In this document: piece by piece, positions 18,061 to 25,055 of the stretch
Layout: every line of letters begins with the position of its first letter
Numbering within the stretch: position 1 is the stretch's first letter
DNA from: PNAI01 sp035501735
Lineage (GTDB): Bacteria > Pseudomonadota > Alphaproteobacteria > Rhizobiales > Xanthobacteraceae
Reading direction: 5' to 3'
NCBI GenBank assembly: GCA_035501735.1
Contig: DATJVR010000034.1
Span: 21,569 to 85,568, forward strand
Length of the DNA stretch: 64,000 nt
The notes under the pieces: generated by a model
Seen by the model: only the letters and a program-made list of their open reading frames with translations
Told to the model about the DNA's origin: nothing
Databases searched by the model: none
Made by a program: the position numbers and the translations under genes

Positions 18061-18103
18061 GAAAATGAAAAGCGCGTTCCGCGAGTGGTCACGGAACGCG
18101 CTT
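18061..18103 (-). terminator. Intrinsic terminator after the Hsp20 remnant
   Basis: A 12-bp perfect stem (AAGCGCGTTCCG read leftward, with its complement) and a 10-nt loop, followed on the minus strand by TTTCATTTTC. It ends transcripts coming leftward from the FNR-type promoter near 18.22 kb and insulates the permease gene. Confidence 0.7.
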
Positions 18104-18115
18104 CCTTCCGCTCCA

Positions 18116-18181
18116 TCAGGCAGCCGTTTTGACTTCTATTTTCTTCACCTGAGCGGTAGCGGGCTTCGGCACCGTCACCCT
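18116..18181 (-). pseudogene. C-terminal remnant of a small heat-shock protein (Hsp20)
   Basis: The minus strand encodes RVTVPKPATAQVKKIEVKTAA then a stop. This matches the usual tail of alphaproteobacterial Hsp20 proteins (last beta strand V-T-V-P-K followed by KKIEVK-A-A). Nothing upstream encodes the alpha-crystallin domain; the CBS-BON gene ends only 57 bp away. It looks like the scar of a deletion that left the hsp20 tail and its terminator behind. Alternatively the GTG at 18178, with AAGG upstream, could start a 20-residue peptide made from the FNR-type promoter. The Hsp20 comparison is from memory of family tails. Confidence 0.5.
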
Positions 18182-18217
18182 TAAAAAATATTGAAAGCGA
18201 CTGACGGGCTGCCGGCA

Positions 18218-18231
18218 TTGATGTGAATCAA
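18218..18231. promoter_or_regulatory. FixK/FNR-type box upstream of the Hsp20 remnant
   Basis: TTGATGTGAATCAA, perfect consensus, just 6 bp past the CBS-BON gene. Leftward, an AT-rich CAATATTTTTTAA begins 25 bp downstream where a -10 element should be. A transcript from about 18183 would run to the terminator at 18061-18103, roughly 120 nt. Confidence 0.6.
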
Positions 18232-18237
18232 TCGGAT

Positions 18238-18933
18238 CTAGGCCACCATGCCCGACATCGGTTCGACCCAGACCAATTCGTCCACGACGTTTTTCACGCC
18301 GGGGATATTTTCAGCCGCAACGCGCAACGCGTCGCGTTCCCGCGGGTCAGTTACCGCGCCTGAGAGCGTCACGACGCCATCCCTGACGAATACGTCAATC
18401 AATGCGACGGGTGCCCACGGCTGCTTCTTCAACTCAGCAAGCAAGCTTTCGCGGATCGCCTTGTCTCCCTGGGAAACGGGTTTTACGTCACGTGACACGT
18501 TGAGCAAGGCGCGGACCAGATTTGCGCGCGTGATGATGCCGACGACTCGCTTCTCACGCATGACGGGAACCCGCTTGACATGACGCCGTTCCATCAAACG
18601 CACGACTTCCTCCAGCGAGGCATCCTCGGAAACCGTGTAGACATCCGAAGTCATGATCTCGTTTACGTTCCGCCCGCTGTTATGGACATATTCATCGGCG
18701 AGCTTTCCCGGTCCGGCAAGAAATTCGATCCAGCGAGTGCGATGGCGCTTCGTTCCGATTTCCGCCCGGCGCAAAAAGTCACCCTCGGTGACAATGCCCA
18801 CAAGATTGCCGGCTGCGTCGATCACGGGCAGCCCGCTGATATGCTTCAGCAGCATCAACCGAGCGGCATGCAAAATCGAGGAATCCGGCGTCACGGAAAC
18901 AACGTCAGGGGTCATCACATCGCTGGCTTTCAT
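18238..18933 (-). CDS. CBS-domain pair plus BON domain protein
   Basis: A 231-aa cytoplasmic protein: two CBS domains (about residues 1-60 and 90-150; VMTPDVVSVTPDSS, DVYTVSEDASLEEVVRLM) followed by a BON domain (about 155-225; IRESLLAELKKQPW, VRDGVVTLSGAVTDPRERDAL). CBS pairs usually bind adenine nucleotides and sense energy state; BON domains may contact membranes. The ATG at 18933 has AGGAG; starting at 18951 would absorb that site. A near-consensus FNR box (18988-19001) lies at the right distance for a class II promoter. Such proteins are common in alphaproteobacterial low-oxygen and universal-stress regulons. Confidence 0.85.
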   Translation of the reverse strand: MKASDVMTPDVVSVTPDSSILHAARLMLLKHISGLPVIDAAGNLVGIVTEGDFLRRAEIGTKRHRTRWIEFLAGPGKLADEYVHNSGRNVNEIMTSDVYTVSEDASLEEVVRLMERRHVKRVPVMREKRVVGIITRANLVRALLNVSRDVKPVSQGDKAIRESLLAELKKQPWAPVALIDVFVRDGVVTLSGAVTDPRERDALRVAAENIPGVKNVVDELVWVEPMSGMVA

Positions 18934-18987
18934 GGCAGTGCTCCTATTCATTGCGATTGAATACTAGCCAAGAACGGGGCCACTCAA

Positions 18988-19001
18988 TTGAGCCACATCA
19001 A
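18988..19001. promoter_or_regulatory. Near-consensus FixK/FNR box upstream of the CBS-BON gene
   Basis: TTGAGCCACATCAA differs from TTGAT-N4-ATCAA at one position. Its centre at 18994.5 puts a class II start site near 18953, about 20 nt before the ATG at 18933. Confidence 0.55.
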
Positions 19002-19030
19002 AAACGACATCAGTCGCAGCGCTACGGATG

Positions 19031-19101
19031 ACAAAATAAATGGCCCCGGAGGGACTCCGGGGCCATGGCTGCCGAGTTGATGGGAAGAGGGGAGTGCTCG
19101 A
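19031..19101 (-). ncRNA. Candidate FixK/FNR-dependent small RNA of about 70 nt
   Basis: A perfect FNR-type box at 19136-19149 is followed leftward by CATATTTTTTAATA at the -10 distance, predicting a start near 19101. The region contains no convincing gene. It ends in a very strong hairpin with 12-bp arms (19040-19066, ATGGCCCCGGAG and its complement) followed by TTATTTTG, a standard intrinsic terminator. The CBS-BON gene further left has its own box, so this short terminated transcript seems to be a unit of its own. A 14-codon reading frame exists inside the hairpin but is unlikely to be translated. Confidence 0.45.
19039..19066 (-). terminator. Strong intrinsic terminator of the candidate small RNA
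   Basis: 12-bp perfect GC-rich stem with a 3-nt loop; the T-rich tract TTATTTTG follows on the minus strand only, which fixes the direction as leftward. Confidence 0.75.
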
Positions 19102-19135
19102 CTATTAAAAAATATGCCCCGTTTGAGGTGAGGCC

Positions 19136-19149
19136 TTGATCTAAATCAA
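19136..19149. promoter_or_regulatory. FixK/FNR-type box for the candidate small RNA
   Basis: TTGATCTAAATCAA, perfect consensus. It overlaps the stop codon of a possible 32-codon reading frame to the right. Best placed to drive leftward transcription starting near 19101. Confidence 0.65.
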
Positions 19150-19244
19150 ATGCCTCCCTCCGGCTCGTCGTGTGGCGCCGGCGCAGGCCCGGTCAAGAGC
19201 ACGGTTAACGCAATTCCACCGACGACCCGCAGATACGCCTGCAT
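19146..19244 (-). CDS. Possible 32-residue membrane peptide
   Basis: ATG at 19244 opens a 32-codon frame with a hydrophobic stretch (VVGGIALTVLLTGPA) and an acidic tail (HDEPEGGI). It begins 17 bp after the Met/His-rich gene on the same strand, so it could be translated from the same message. The ribosome-binding site is poor (TAGG at long spacing). A chance reading frame is quite possible. Confidence 0.25.
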   Translation of the reverse strand: MQAYLRVVGGIALTVLLTGPAPAPHDEPEGGI

Positions 19245-19261
19245 TTTGTACGGAAATCGGC

Positions 19262-19909
19262 CTACCGCGCGCCCGGCATGCCGCTGCGATCCGGCCTGTT
19301 TCCCATCGGGCCGCCGTGCCTATGCATGCCCTGGTCGTGCATCATCCCGTTCCTCATCATTGCTGTTTGCACCGCCAGCATGCCGTCGCGCACGAGATCG
19401 CTGACTTCCGACGCATGTTGTTGGAGCGCGACCACCGTCTCCTGATCGTTCGATGTCTGGGTTACGATCACGCCCTTTTCGATTGTTTCAGCTGCCGTTT
19501 TGATCTTGTCCTTGTTCCGGAATATCATGTGCAAAGCTTGGCTCTCGATCGGCAAACCGGGGTCGCGTTGGGTATTTACTCGTTCTCCCATGCCGGCGAC
19601 GTGCTCCTTGATGAACAGAGCGATGCGCGGATCATCCGATTCCGTAACAGTTCGGATGCCGTCTGGCAGGTTGGTCACAGTGCGTCTGATGAGATCGTGG
19701 TTGATGATCAATTCATGGATGATGTCCATTTCTGACTTCGTCGCAGAATTGATGCCGGCACCCATCATGCCGTGACCCATGCCATGCATGAACATCATGC
19801 CGAAGCCGTGGCCGCGTTCCTGAGAGGAGGCCTTGAACGCATATGAGCCGACTGCAATTGCCAGAACAATCGCGATTGCGATGCCGATCCGTTTGTTGCG
19901 CGGGTTCAT
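19262..19909 (-). CDS. Met/His-rich periplasmic protein of unknown function
   Basis: A 215-aa protein with an N-terminal membrane or signal segment (RIGIAIAIVLAIAVGSYAF). A Met/His/Gly cluster follows (GMMFMHGMGHGMMG, about residues 37-50), then a helical core with spaced His (IIHELIINHDLIRR; ALFIKEHVAGM) and a second Met/His-rich tail (MMRNGMMHDQGMHRHGG). Met- and His-rich clusters of this kind bind copper or other soft metals in periplasmic proteins, but the family is not one I can name. AAGGA precedes the ATG. It lies downstream of the Crp/Fnr regulator gene, in the same direction, after a 102-bp gap. Confidence 0.75.
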   Translation of the reverse strand: MNPRNKRIGIAIAIVLAIAVGSYAFKASSQERGHGFGMMFMHGMGHGMMGAGINSATKSEMDIIHELIINHDLIRRTVTNLPDGIRTVTESDDPRIALFIKEHVAGMGERVNTQRDPGLPIESQALHMIFRNKDKIKTAAETIEKGVIVTQTSNDQETVVALQQHASEVSDLVRDGMLAVQTAMMRNGMMHDQGMHRHGGPMGNRPDRSGMPGAR

Positions 19910-20011
19910 TGAAAAATCCTTTGCTATCCCTGTGGCAGGCCGTCTCTCGTTCAGAGAACCGCTGCAAATGATACGTGCCCTTGAATATCAGTTATGCCAA
20001 ACGATCATCGT

Positions 20012-20632
20012 TCACGTATGATCATGATCATACAGGCGTTTGAGGAGGCGGATTTTCCCTCCCTTGTTTCGTTGGATTTCGGCATCCTTCTGCATTTTCG
20101 CCAACGTCCGATAGAGCGCTTCGTGGGTCAGTCCGAGATGAGCGGCGAATTCCTTGAGCGAACCGGGCAGCACGACGCTCCGCGCGTCCGGACCGAGATT
20201 GACAGCAAAGTAATGACGAATGCGATCGCGGGCGGAATGGATGTTGCGCTGTTCGAGGCGTGTCCGCAGATCCATGATTTGGCGAGCGAGCATGGCCATA
20301 AAAGCCTCAGCCGCCTTCGGATTGCGCTTGAACTCAACCAATATCGCGGCCTTCGGATAGAATCGAACCACCGTTTTCGTGGTCGCAATCGCATCACAGT
20401 GATAGGTCGGCGAGAACAAAGAAGCTTCGGCGATCGTCTCACCGACAGAGGCCGAATGAAGAATGGCCTCGCGCCCTGAACGATCCACCCGTACCAGCCG
20501 CACTTTCCCGCTGATGACCTCGTACAGGCCAACGGTTCGACTGCCCTGTCGGAACAAGGTCTCGCCAGCCTCGAGGGGACGCTCAACGCCAGCACTCCGT
20601 ACCACGGTGGGCAGCCAGTCTCGTTCGCTCAC
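20012..20632 (-). CDS. Crp/Fnr family transcriptional regulator
   Basis: A 206-aa regulator with an N-terminal cyclic-nucleotide-binding-like barrel (LEAGETLFRQGSRTVGLYEVISGKVRLVRVD), dimerisation helix and a C-terminal winged helix (SLKEFAAHLGLTHEALYRTLAKMQ). The recognition helix has E-x-x-Y-R where FNR has E-x-x-S-R. There is no N-terminal cysteine cluster for an oxygen-labile [4Fe-4S] centre; the only Cys is in YHCDA. It is therefore not a classical FNR sensor and may not read the TTGAT boxes nearby. Start is GTG with AAGGA upstream. Ligand unknown. Confidence 0.85.
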   Translation of the reverse strand: MSERDWLPTVVRSAGVERPLEAGETLFRQGSRTVGLYEVISGKVRLVRVDRSGREAILHSASVGETIAEASLFSPTYHCDAIATTKTVVRFYPKAAILVEFKRNPKAAEAFMAMLARQIMDLRTRLEQRNIHSARDRIRHYFAVNLGPDARSVVLPGSLKEFAAHLGLTHEALYRTLAKMQKDAEIQRNKGGKIRLLKRLYDHDHT

Positions 20633-20756
20633 AACCCAGTTCCTTGCGGGAGTTTAAGTAATAAGATTAGGTTCAAATTGAGCCTCGTGTTTGGCCTCAA
20701 TCGCCGAAATCCAAGTCGGTTGCTGTTGTTGCTCCTCCAGGGATGCCTTGCGCGCG

Positions 20757-22055
20757 ATGATGACTGATCGTCCAGCGGCCGCCGTGGTAACCGCCGCCAC
20801 GGCTCCCACTTCCTTACCGCAGTCGATACGGCAAAGGATTTTCCTTTACCTGGGAGTCTTGATCATTCTGCTGGCCTTCGGTTCCCCGCACGGCGGGCTG
20901 ATCGATATTCCAATCAGCTTTTTTCTCAAAAACAAACTCCACTTGCAGGCGCATGAGGTTGCAATATTCCGGGTGGTGTCCGCTATTCCACTCTATCTTT
21001 CCTTTGTTTTCGGATTTATCCGCGATACCTGGAATCCTTTCGGAATGCGAGACCGAGGATTCATGATGTTGTTCGGTGCAATCACGGCCGGCTGTTACGT
21101 TTATTTTGCTTTCACCCCGGTTACATATGTCGCGCTTCTCATTGCAATCGTGCTGTTGACGACGGCGTTCCTTTTCGTCGCAAGCGCACAGAATGGACTG
21201 ACTTCGACGATCGGGCAGCAGCATGCGATATCCGGCCAGATCAGCGCGGTATGGAATATCTTCGCGTCGATCCCTACCGTTGCAGCTCTCCTCATCGGGG
21301 GTGCGCTCAGCGACCTGCTCGAGGAGCGGAACGTTGATCAGGCCGCCCGTATCCTGTTTCTGATCGGTGCGGCGGCAACGGCTTCGGTCGCCGTATACGC
21401 CGTATGGAAACCCAGTAGCGTGTTTGACAACGTCCGCTATGAACAAGAAACCGTCGTACATCCGCTGAACGATCTCAAACGGCTAGTGCTACATTGGCCA
21501 GTCTATCCGGCTCTGTTGATCTGGCTGCTATGGAATTTCGCACCTGGCTCAGCCACATCGCTCCAGTACTATCTCCAGAATACGCTTCACGCCGATGACG
21601 CGCACTGGGGTCAGTGGAACGCCATTTTCGCGGCCTCCTTTATTCCGACTTTCATGGTATTCGGCGTGCTCTGCCGCAGCTTTCCTTTGAAGACGCTGCT
21701 CCTGTGGGGAACCGTGATCGCAGTTCCACAATTGGTGCCTTTGCTCTTCATTCATTCTGTGACGGGAGCTTTGGTTGCGGCGGTGCCCATCGGGCTCATG
21801 GGCGGTGTCGCCACGGCCGCCTATTTGGACCTGATCATTCGATCCTGTCCTCATGGCCTGCAGGGGACGACACTGATGATGTCCGGCAGCCTCTATTTCA
21901 TCGCCGCGCGATTCGGCGATATTCTGGGGACTAATCTCTATGATTATTATGGAGGTTTTGCTGCTTGCGTGTTTGCAACCACGGCGGTCTATGCCTTGAT
22001 CCTGCCCACCCTGTTGCTTGTGCCCCAGCGCCTGATTGCCACCGCGGACGGGTGA
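20757..22055 (+). CDS. MFS transporter
   Basis: About 432 aa with twelve predicted membrane helices; the N-terminal cytoplasmic stretch precedes FLYLGVLIILLAFGSPHGG. A loop 2-3 region (FGFIRDTWNPFGMRDRGFM) replaces the standard MFS motif, so the subfamily is uncertain; it may belong to the PUCC/BT1-like groups. The start is probably the ATG at 20757 or 20760; an in-frame TTG at 20691 would add a Cys-rich leader. It is divergent from the Crp/Fnr gene. No substrate can be assigned. Confidence 0.75.
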   Translation: MMTDRPAAAVVTAATAPTSLPQSIRQRIFLYLGVLIILLAFGSPHGGLIDIPISFFLKNKLHLQAHEVAIFRVVSAIPLYLSFVFGFIRDTWNPFGMRDRGFMMLFGAITAGCYVYFAFTPVTYVALLIAIVLLTTAFLFVASAQNGLTSTIGQQHAISGQISAVWNIFASIPTVAALLIGGALSDLLEERNVDQAARILFLIGAAATASVAVYAVWKPSSVFDNVRYEQETVVHPLNDLKRLVLHWPVYPALLIWLLWNFAPGSATSLQYYLQNTLHADDAHWGQWNAIFAASFIPTFMVFGVLCRSFPLKTLLLWGTVIAVPQLVPLLFIHSVTGALVAAVPIGLMGGVATAAYLDLIIRSCPHGLQGTTLMMSGSLYFIAARFGDILGTNLYDYYGGFAACVFATTAVYALILPTLLLVPQRLIATADG

Positions 22056-22176
22056 ACGGTCTTATCCGGTTCCGTAATGGCCTAGGATGATGGTTGGCGG
22101 ACGTCCCGACCGACACCCAGCTACTGATAGGCCTCTCCGTAATCCAATATGTGAATTCCAAAACAGCCGTCGATAC

Positions 22177-22656
22177 ATGACGCATTACAGCCAACACGCT
22201 CATCTGAAATATTCGGCAACGCAACTATTTGATTTGGTCGCAGACGTCGGTAGCTATCCAGAGTTTGTGCCGTGGGTCATCGCGGCGCGCATTCAACGGC
22301 GACAGGAGAATACGGTCTGGGTGGATATGACGATGGGTACAAGTTTTCTGCGCAGGCGATTTTCAACGGTAGCGCAGCTTAATCGACCGCGTCGAATCGA
22401 CATCAGCAGCCATGATCCCATGTTCGAGCGGTTTGAACAGCAGTGGAAATTCGAACCTTTGGACGATGGCGGCACGGATGTCGAATATCGTGTCGAATAC
22501 GATTTTCGATCGCGCTTGCTGCAAATGTTGATCGGAACAACCGTGGCAGAACAGGCCGAAACAATGGTGGCTGCCTTCAGACACCGAGCGCAACGATTAT
22601 ACGGAGCTTCCCTATCGGCGTCGCCCGCTCGGCACGACAAGCCCGGTATTCGCTGA
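22177..22656 (+). CDS. COQ10/RatA-like START-domain protein
   Basis: A 159-aa single-domain protein of the polyketide cyclase/START superfamily: HYSQHAHLKYSATQLFDLVADVGSYPEFVPW at the N-terminus is the hallmark of the coenzyme Q-binding protein COQ10 and the related RatA family. COQ10 helps ubiquinone function in respiration. Here the gene sits next to quinone- and cytochrome-related genes, which agrees. The ATG at 22177 is chosen by alignment with the family; upstream in-frame starts give a non-homologous leader. An odd feature is the absence of any adjacent lipoyl synthase gene, its frequent partner in alphaproteobacteria; a second genomic copy may exist. Confidence 0.78.
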   Translation: MTHYSQHAHLKYSATQLFDLVADVGSYPEFVPWVIAARIQRRQENTVWVDMTMGTSFLRRRFSTVAQLNRPRRIDISSHDPMFERFEQQWKFEPLDDGGTDVEYRVEYDFRSRLLQMLIGTTVAEQAETMVAAFRHRAQRLYGASLSASPARHDKPGIR

Positions 22657-22694
22657 TCGAAAACCGGCCTTTGCGGACTGGCGGCTGGTCAGGT

Positions 22695-23255
22695 TCAAGC
22701 GTGTTTTGCGTGTCCGCTGACGCAGACGGGGGACAATGCGCACCTGTCACAACGACCCGAAGGCATCGAGTCGGGATTCAGGCGTGGTTCCGCGCCGAGC
22801 AAGTACAAGGCATTGGCCATGATGCAATAGCCTGTTGCGGCAAACCAAACCATTGCGCCGCCGACGAAGATCGTGAAGAGGGTCCACCATGGGCTATGCG
22901 CCAGCACCAAAACCGATGCGACGGAAATATTGATTCCGACCGCAAGGTAGATGCGTCGTTCCAGATACCAGCGATCCGTCTGCATGAAATACAAATTCCA
23001 GCGCATCGGGGTATGGTCCCCGAGCATTGGCGTAAAGCCGAACAGCCGCAGCAGATTGCCTATCGGACAGAATCCGGTGAGGGAGACATTGATAGAGATG
23101 AGCCCGGTCGCTGTTACGGCCAATATCCACAGCGGCTGTACGAGAAGCGCCAACGCCGTGCCGGTCAGCAGCACGATGCCCGCAATCAGCCAGACGCTCC
23201 GTTCGATATACCAGCGATGCGTCGGAACAATATACACGCCCGTGCGTACTGCCAT
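22695..23255 (-). CDS. Tandem DUF2892 (YgaP-like) membrane protein with Cys-rich tail
   Basis: A 186-aa integral membrane protein made of two copies of the YgaP-type membrane unit. Copy 1 has RWYIERSVWLIAGI and TGFCPIGNLLRLFGFTP; copy 2 has RWYLERRIYLAVGI and TGYCIMANALYLLGAEP. In copy 2 the usual CP is CI. The C-terminal tail CDRCALSPVC may bind metal. Single-copy relatives are often fused to or next to rhodanese domains, none of which is here. The ATG at 23255 has GAGG upstream. The function is not known. Confidence 0.72.
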   Translation of the reverse strand: MAVRTGVYIVPTHRWYIERSVWLIAGIVLLTGTALALLVQPLWILAVTATGLISINVSLTGFCPIGNLLRLFGFTPMLGDHTPMRWNLYFMQTDRWYLERRIYLAVGINISVASVLVLAHSPWWTLFTIFVGGAMVWFAATGYCIMANALYLLGAEPRLNPDSMPSGRCDRCALSPVCVSGHAKHA

Positions 23256-23379
23256 GCTCGGCCTCAAGAAACTGGTGCAACAAAGCAGTCGATGCAATGT
23301 AGCAGATTGTCATTGCGTGGGCCAGAACGAAGGAAGCTTAAGCGCAGATTGTGCTGCCGCTGACGAGCGGTTTTTCGAC

Positions 23380-24255
23380 TCAAAGTAATAGTCCGAGACA
23401 CAGGAAGACTGCGAACAGAAATTGAACCTGCACAGTCTGGACGAGAATTTGATTGAAAACCGGGCCGCGCGGCTCGTGGGCAAAGCGATAAATCACCAGG
23501 AGCGCCGGCGGCAATGTCAGCAGGGCCGGCCATACATGACCAGCAGACAGCGCATCACGCAGCGGCATGAGCAATGCAAAGGGAAGCAACATCAGCCCAG
23601 CAAAAATCCAACTCGTTGCCGTGGGCCCAGCCAGAATCGCCAACGTTTTTCGCCCGGCTCGCGCGTCGGTTTTGGCATCACGGTGATTGTTGACCAGCAG
23701 AACCGCACTCGTCAGCGAGCCGATCGCAATGCCAGTGATGATCGGGGCCGAATCAAGTTCCGCAGTACAGAGCCAATATGTGCCGCAGACCGCGCCCAAG
23801 CCGAAAAACGCCATGACAAATGCTTCTCCGAGCGGGGTATAGGCGATCGGCAGCGGGCCGCCCGTGTAGGCCCAACCGGACAGAATCGACAATAGTCCGA
23901 GGAGCAGGATCGGCCAGCCTCCGATGAATATGAGATAAAGTCCCATGAGCGCGGCGATGCCAAAGCAGACGAGCGCGCCGAATTTGACCTCCTGGGCGCT
24001 CAATAAACCCGACGCTGTCACTCGCGGTGGTCCGAGGCGCTCTGGCCCGTCACCGCCGCGCACGGAATCAACCGCATCATTGTGCAGATTGGTTCCGATC
24101 TGAATGCAAACACTGGCGACAAACGCCGCCAAGACTGCCAGCCAAAGAATCCTTCTTTCCATCGCCCAGGCGACTGTGGTGCCGACTGCCACCGGTGCCG
24201 CCGAAAGAGTGAGCGTGCGTGGCCGCGCCCCCATGATCCAGGACGATAGATTCAT
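23380..24255 (-). CDS. menA: MenA-like 1,4-dihydroxy-2-naphthoate prenyltransferase (UbiA superfamily)
   Basis: A 291-aa membrane prenyltransferase with eight to nine helices. The first Asp-rich motif is NLHNDAVDSVRGGD (about residues 56-69) and the second is NNHRDAKTDARAGRKT (about 183-198), both in the form seen in MenA. MenA attaches the polyprenyl chain in menaquinone synthesis. Menaquinone is uncommon in this order, and no other men or mqn gene is in the window. The gene is divergent from two multiheme cytochrome genes, one of a family that often takes electrons from menaquinol. A different UbiA-family product cannot be excluded. Confidence 0.78.
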   Translation of the reverse strand: MNLSSWIMGARPRTLTLSAAPVAVGTTVAWAMERRILWLAVLAAFVASVCIQIGTNLHNDAVDSVRGGDGPERLGPPRVTASGLLSAQEVKFGALVCFGIAALMGLYLIFIGGWPILLLGLLSILSGWAYTGGPLPIAYTPLGEAFVMAFFGLGAVCGTYWLCTAELDSAPIITGIAIGSLTSAVLLVNNHRDAKTDARAGRKTLAILAGPTATSWIFAGLMLLPFALLMPLRDALSAGHVWPALLTLPPALLVIYRFAHEPRGPVFNQILVQTVQVQFLFAVFLCLGLLL

Positions 24256-24447
24256 GACAATGAGTGGCGTGCAATCGACACGGAGGATTTACTCTGTGCA
24301 GGTATCCGTAAGATTACGAGGGATCGGTATCCTTCCCCGTTGAATCGACGTAAGTTAGCAGTACACTTGAAAGTGGCAACCATCGATGGAGGTGCGGTTG
24401 ATTCGAGGTCGCCATGACAGGCGTTTTGCATCTTTAGGAATACCACG

Positions 24448-25026
24448 ATGCGGCAACGGCGACGGTTGGCATTTGCTGCGCCAGTGATAGCAGGCGCGAT
24501 CGTTGGAGCGATTGCCATAATTGTGTCGGTTGAAGGCAATCGACATACTTCGACGGACTCATTTTGCACTTCGTGCCACGCCATGGCTAGTCTGGCGGCG
24601 GATTCGAATTTCAAACAGTCCGTGCATCGCAGCAATTCCGCGGGCGTGCGGGCAAGCTGCGGGAATTGTCACATCCCAGCGACCAATTGGTTCGTCGAGA
24701 CTTACACGCACGTCATCAAGGGTACCAAAGACGTGATTGCTCAAATTTCTCACAATTATGACGACGCCGCCGTTTGGGAAGCGCGGCGCAAGCAGCTTGC
24801 GGATTTTGTGCGCGAGGAAATGAGATCGCAGGACAGCGTCACCTGCCGTTCTTGTCATGATGCGACTGTCGTGCATCCGGCGAGCGAGCGTGGCCGTGCC
24901 GCGCATGCGCTCTTGCTGGAAGGCCGAATGACCTGCATCGATTGTCATTTCAACTTGGTCCACGCGCCGGTACCGCCCGGCACGAGTTTTATTCACGGGT
25001 CCGGTCTTGGCCGGCAAACACAATGA
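24448..25026 (+). CDS. NapC/NirT-like membrane-anchored tetraheme cytochrome c
   Basis: A 192-aa protein with an N-terminal transmembrane anchor (LAFAAPVIAGAIVGAIAIIVSV) and four CXXCH motifs: CTSCH, CGNCH, CRSCH and CIDCH. This is the layout of the NapC/NirT/NrfH family, which oxidises membrane quinol and passes electrons to periplasmic partners. The pentaheme cytochrome gene begins 29 bp downstream and is the likely acceptor. The divergent MenA-like gene suggests menaquinol as donor. No known terminal reductase (napA, nrfA, nirS) is nearby. Confidence 0.85.
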   Translation: MRQRRRLAFAAPVIAGAIVGAIAIIVSVEGNRHTSTDSFCTSCHAMASLAADSNFKQSVHRSNSAGVRASCGNCHIPATNWFVETYTHVIKGTKDVIAQISHNYDDAAVWEARRKQLADFVREEMRSQDSVTCRSCHDATVVHPASERGRAAHALLLEGRMTCIDCHFNLVHAPVPPGTSFIHGSGLGRQTQ

Positions 25027-25055
25027 GAAATTCGGATTAGTTTGGAGGTTTGACA

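Noticed and set aside
17781..18218. A 145-codon leftward open frame between the DASS and CBS-BON genes
   Set aside because: It runs through a terminator stem and into the permease gene in another frame; the local sequence is better explained by the Hsp20 tail, terminator and palindrome.
20016..20033. 18-bp perfect palindrome GTATGATCATGATCATAC, resembling NikR half-sites
   Set aside because: It is inside the last codons of the Crp/Fnr gene (Tyr-Asp-His-Asp-His) and the half-site spacing is far shorter than a NikR operator.
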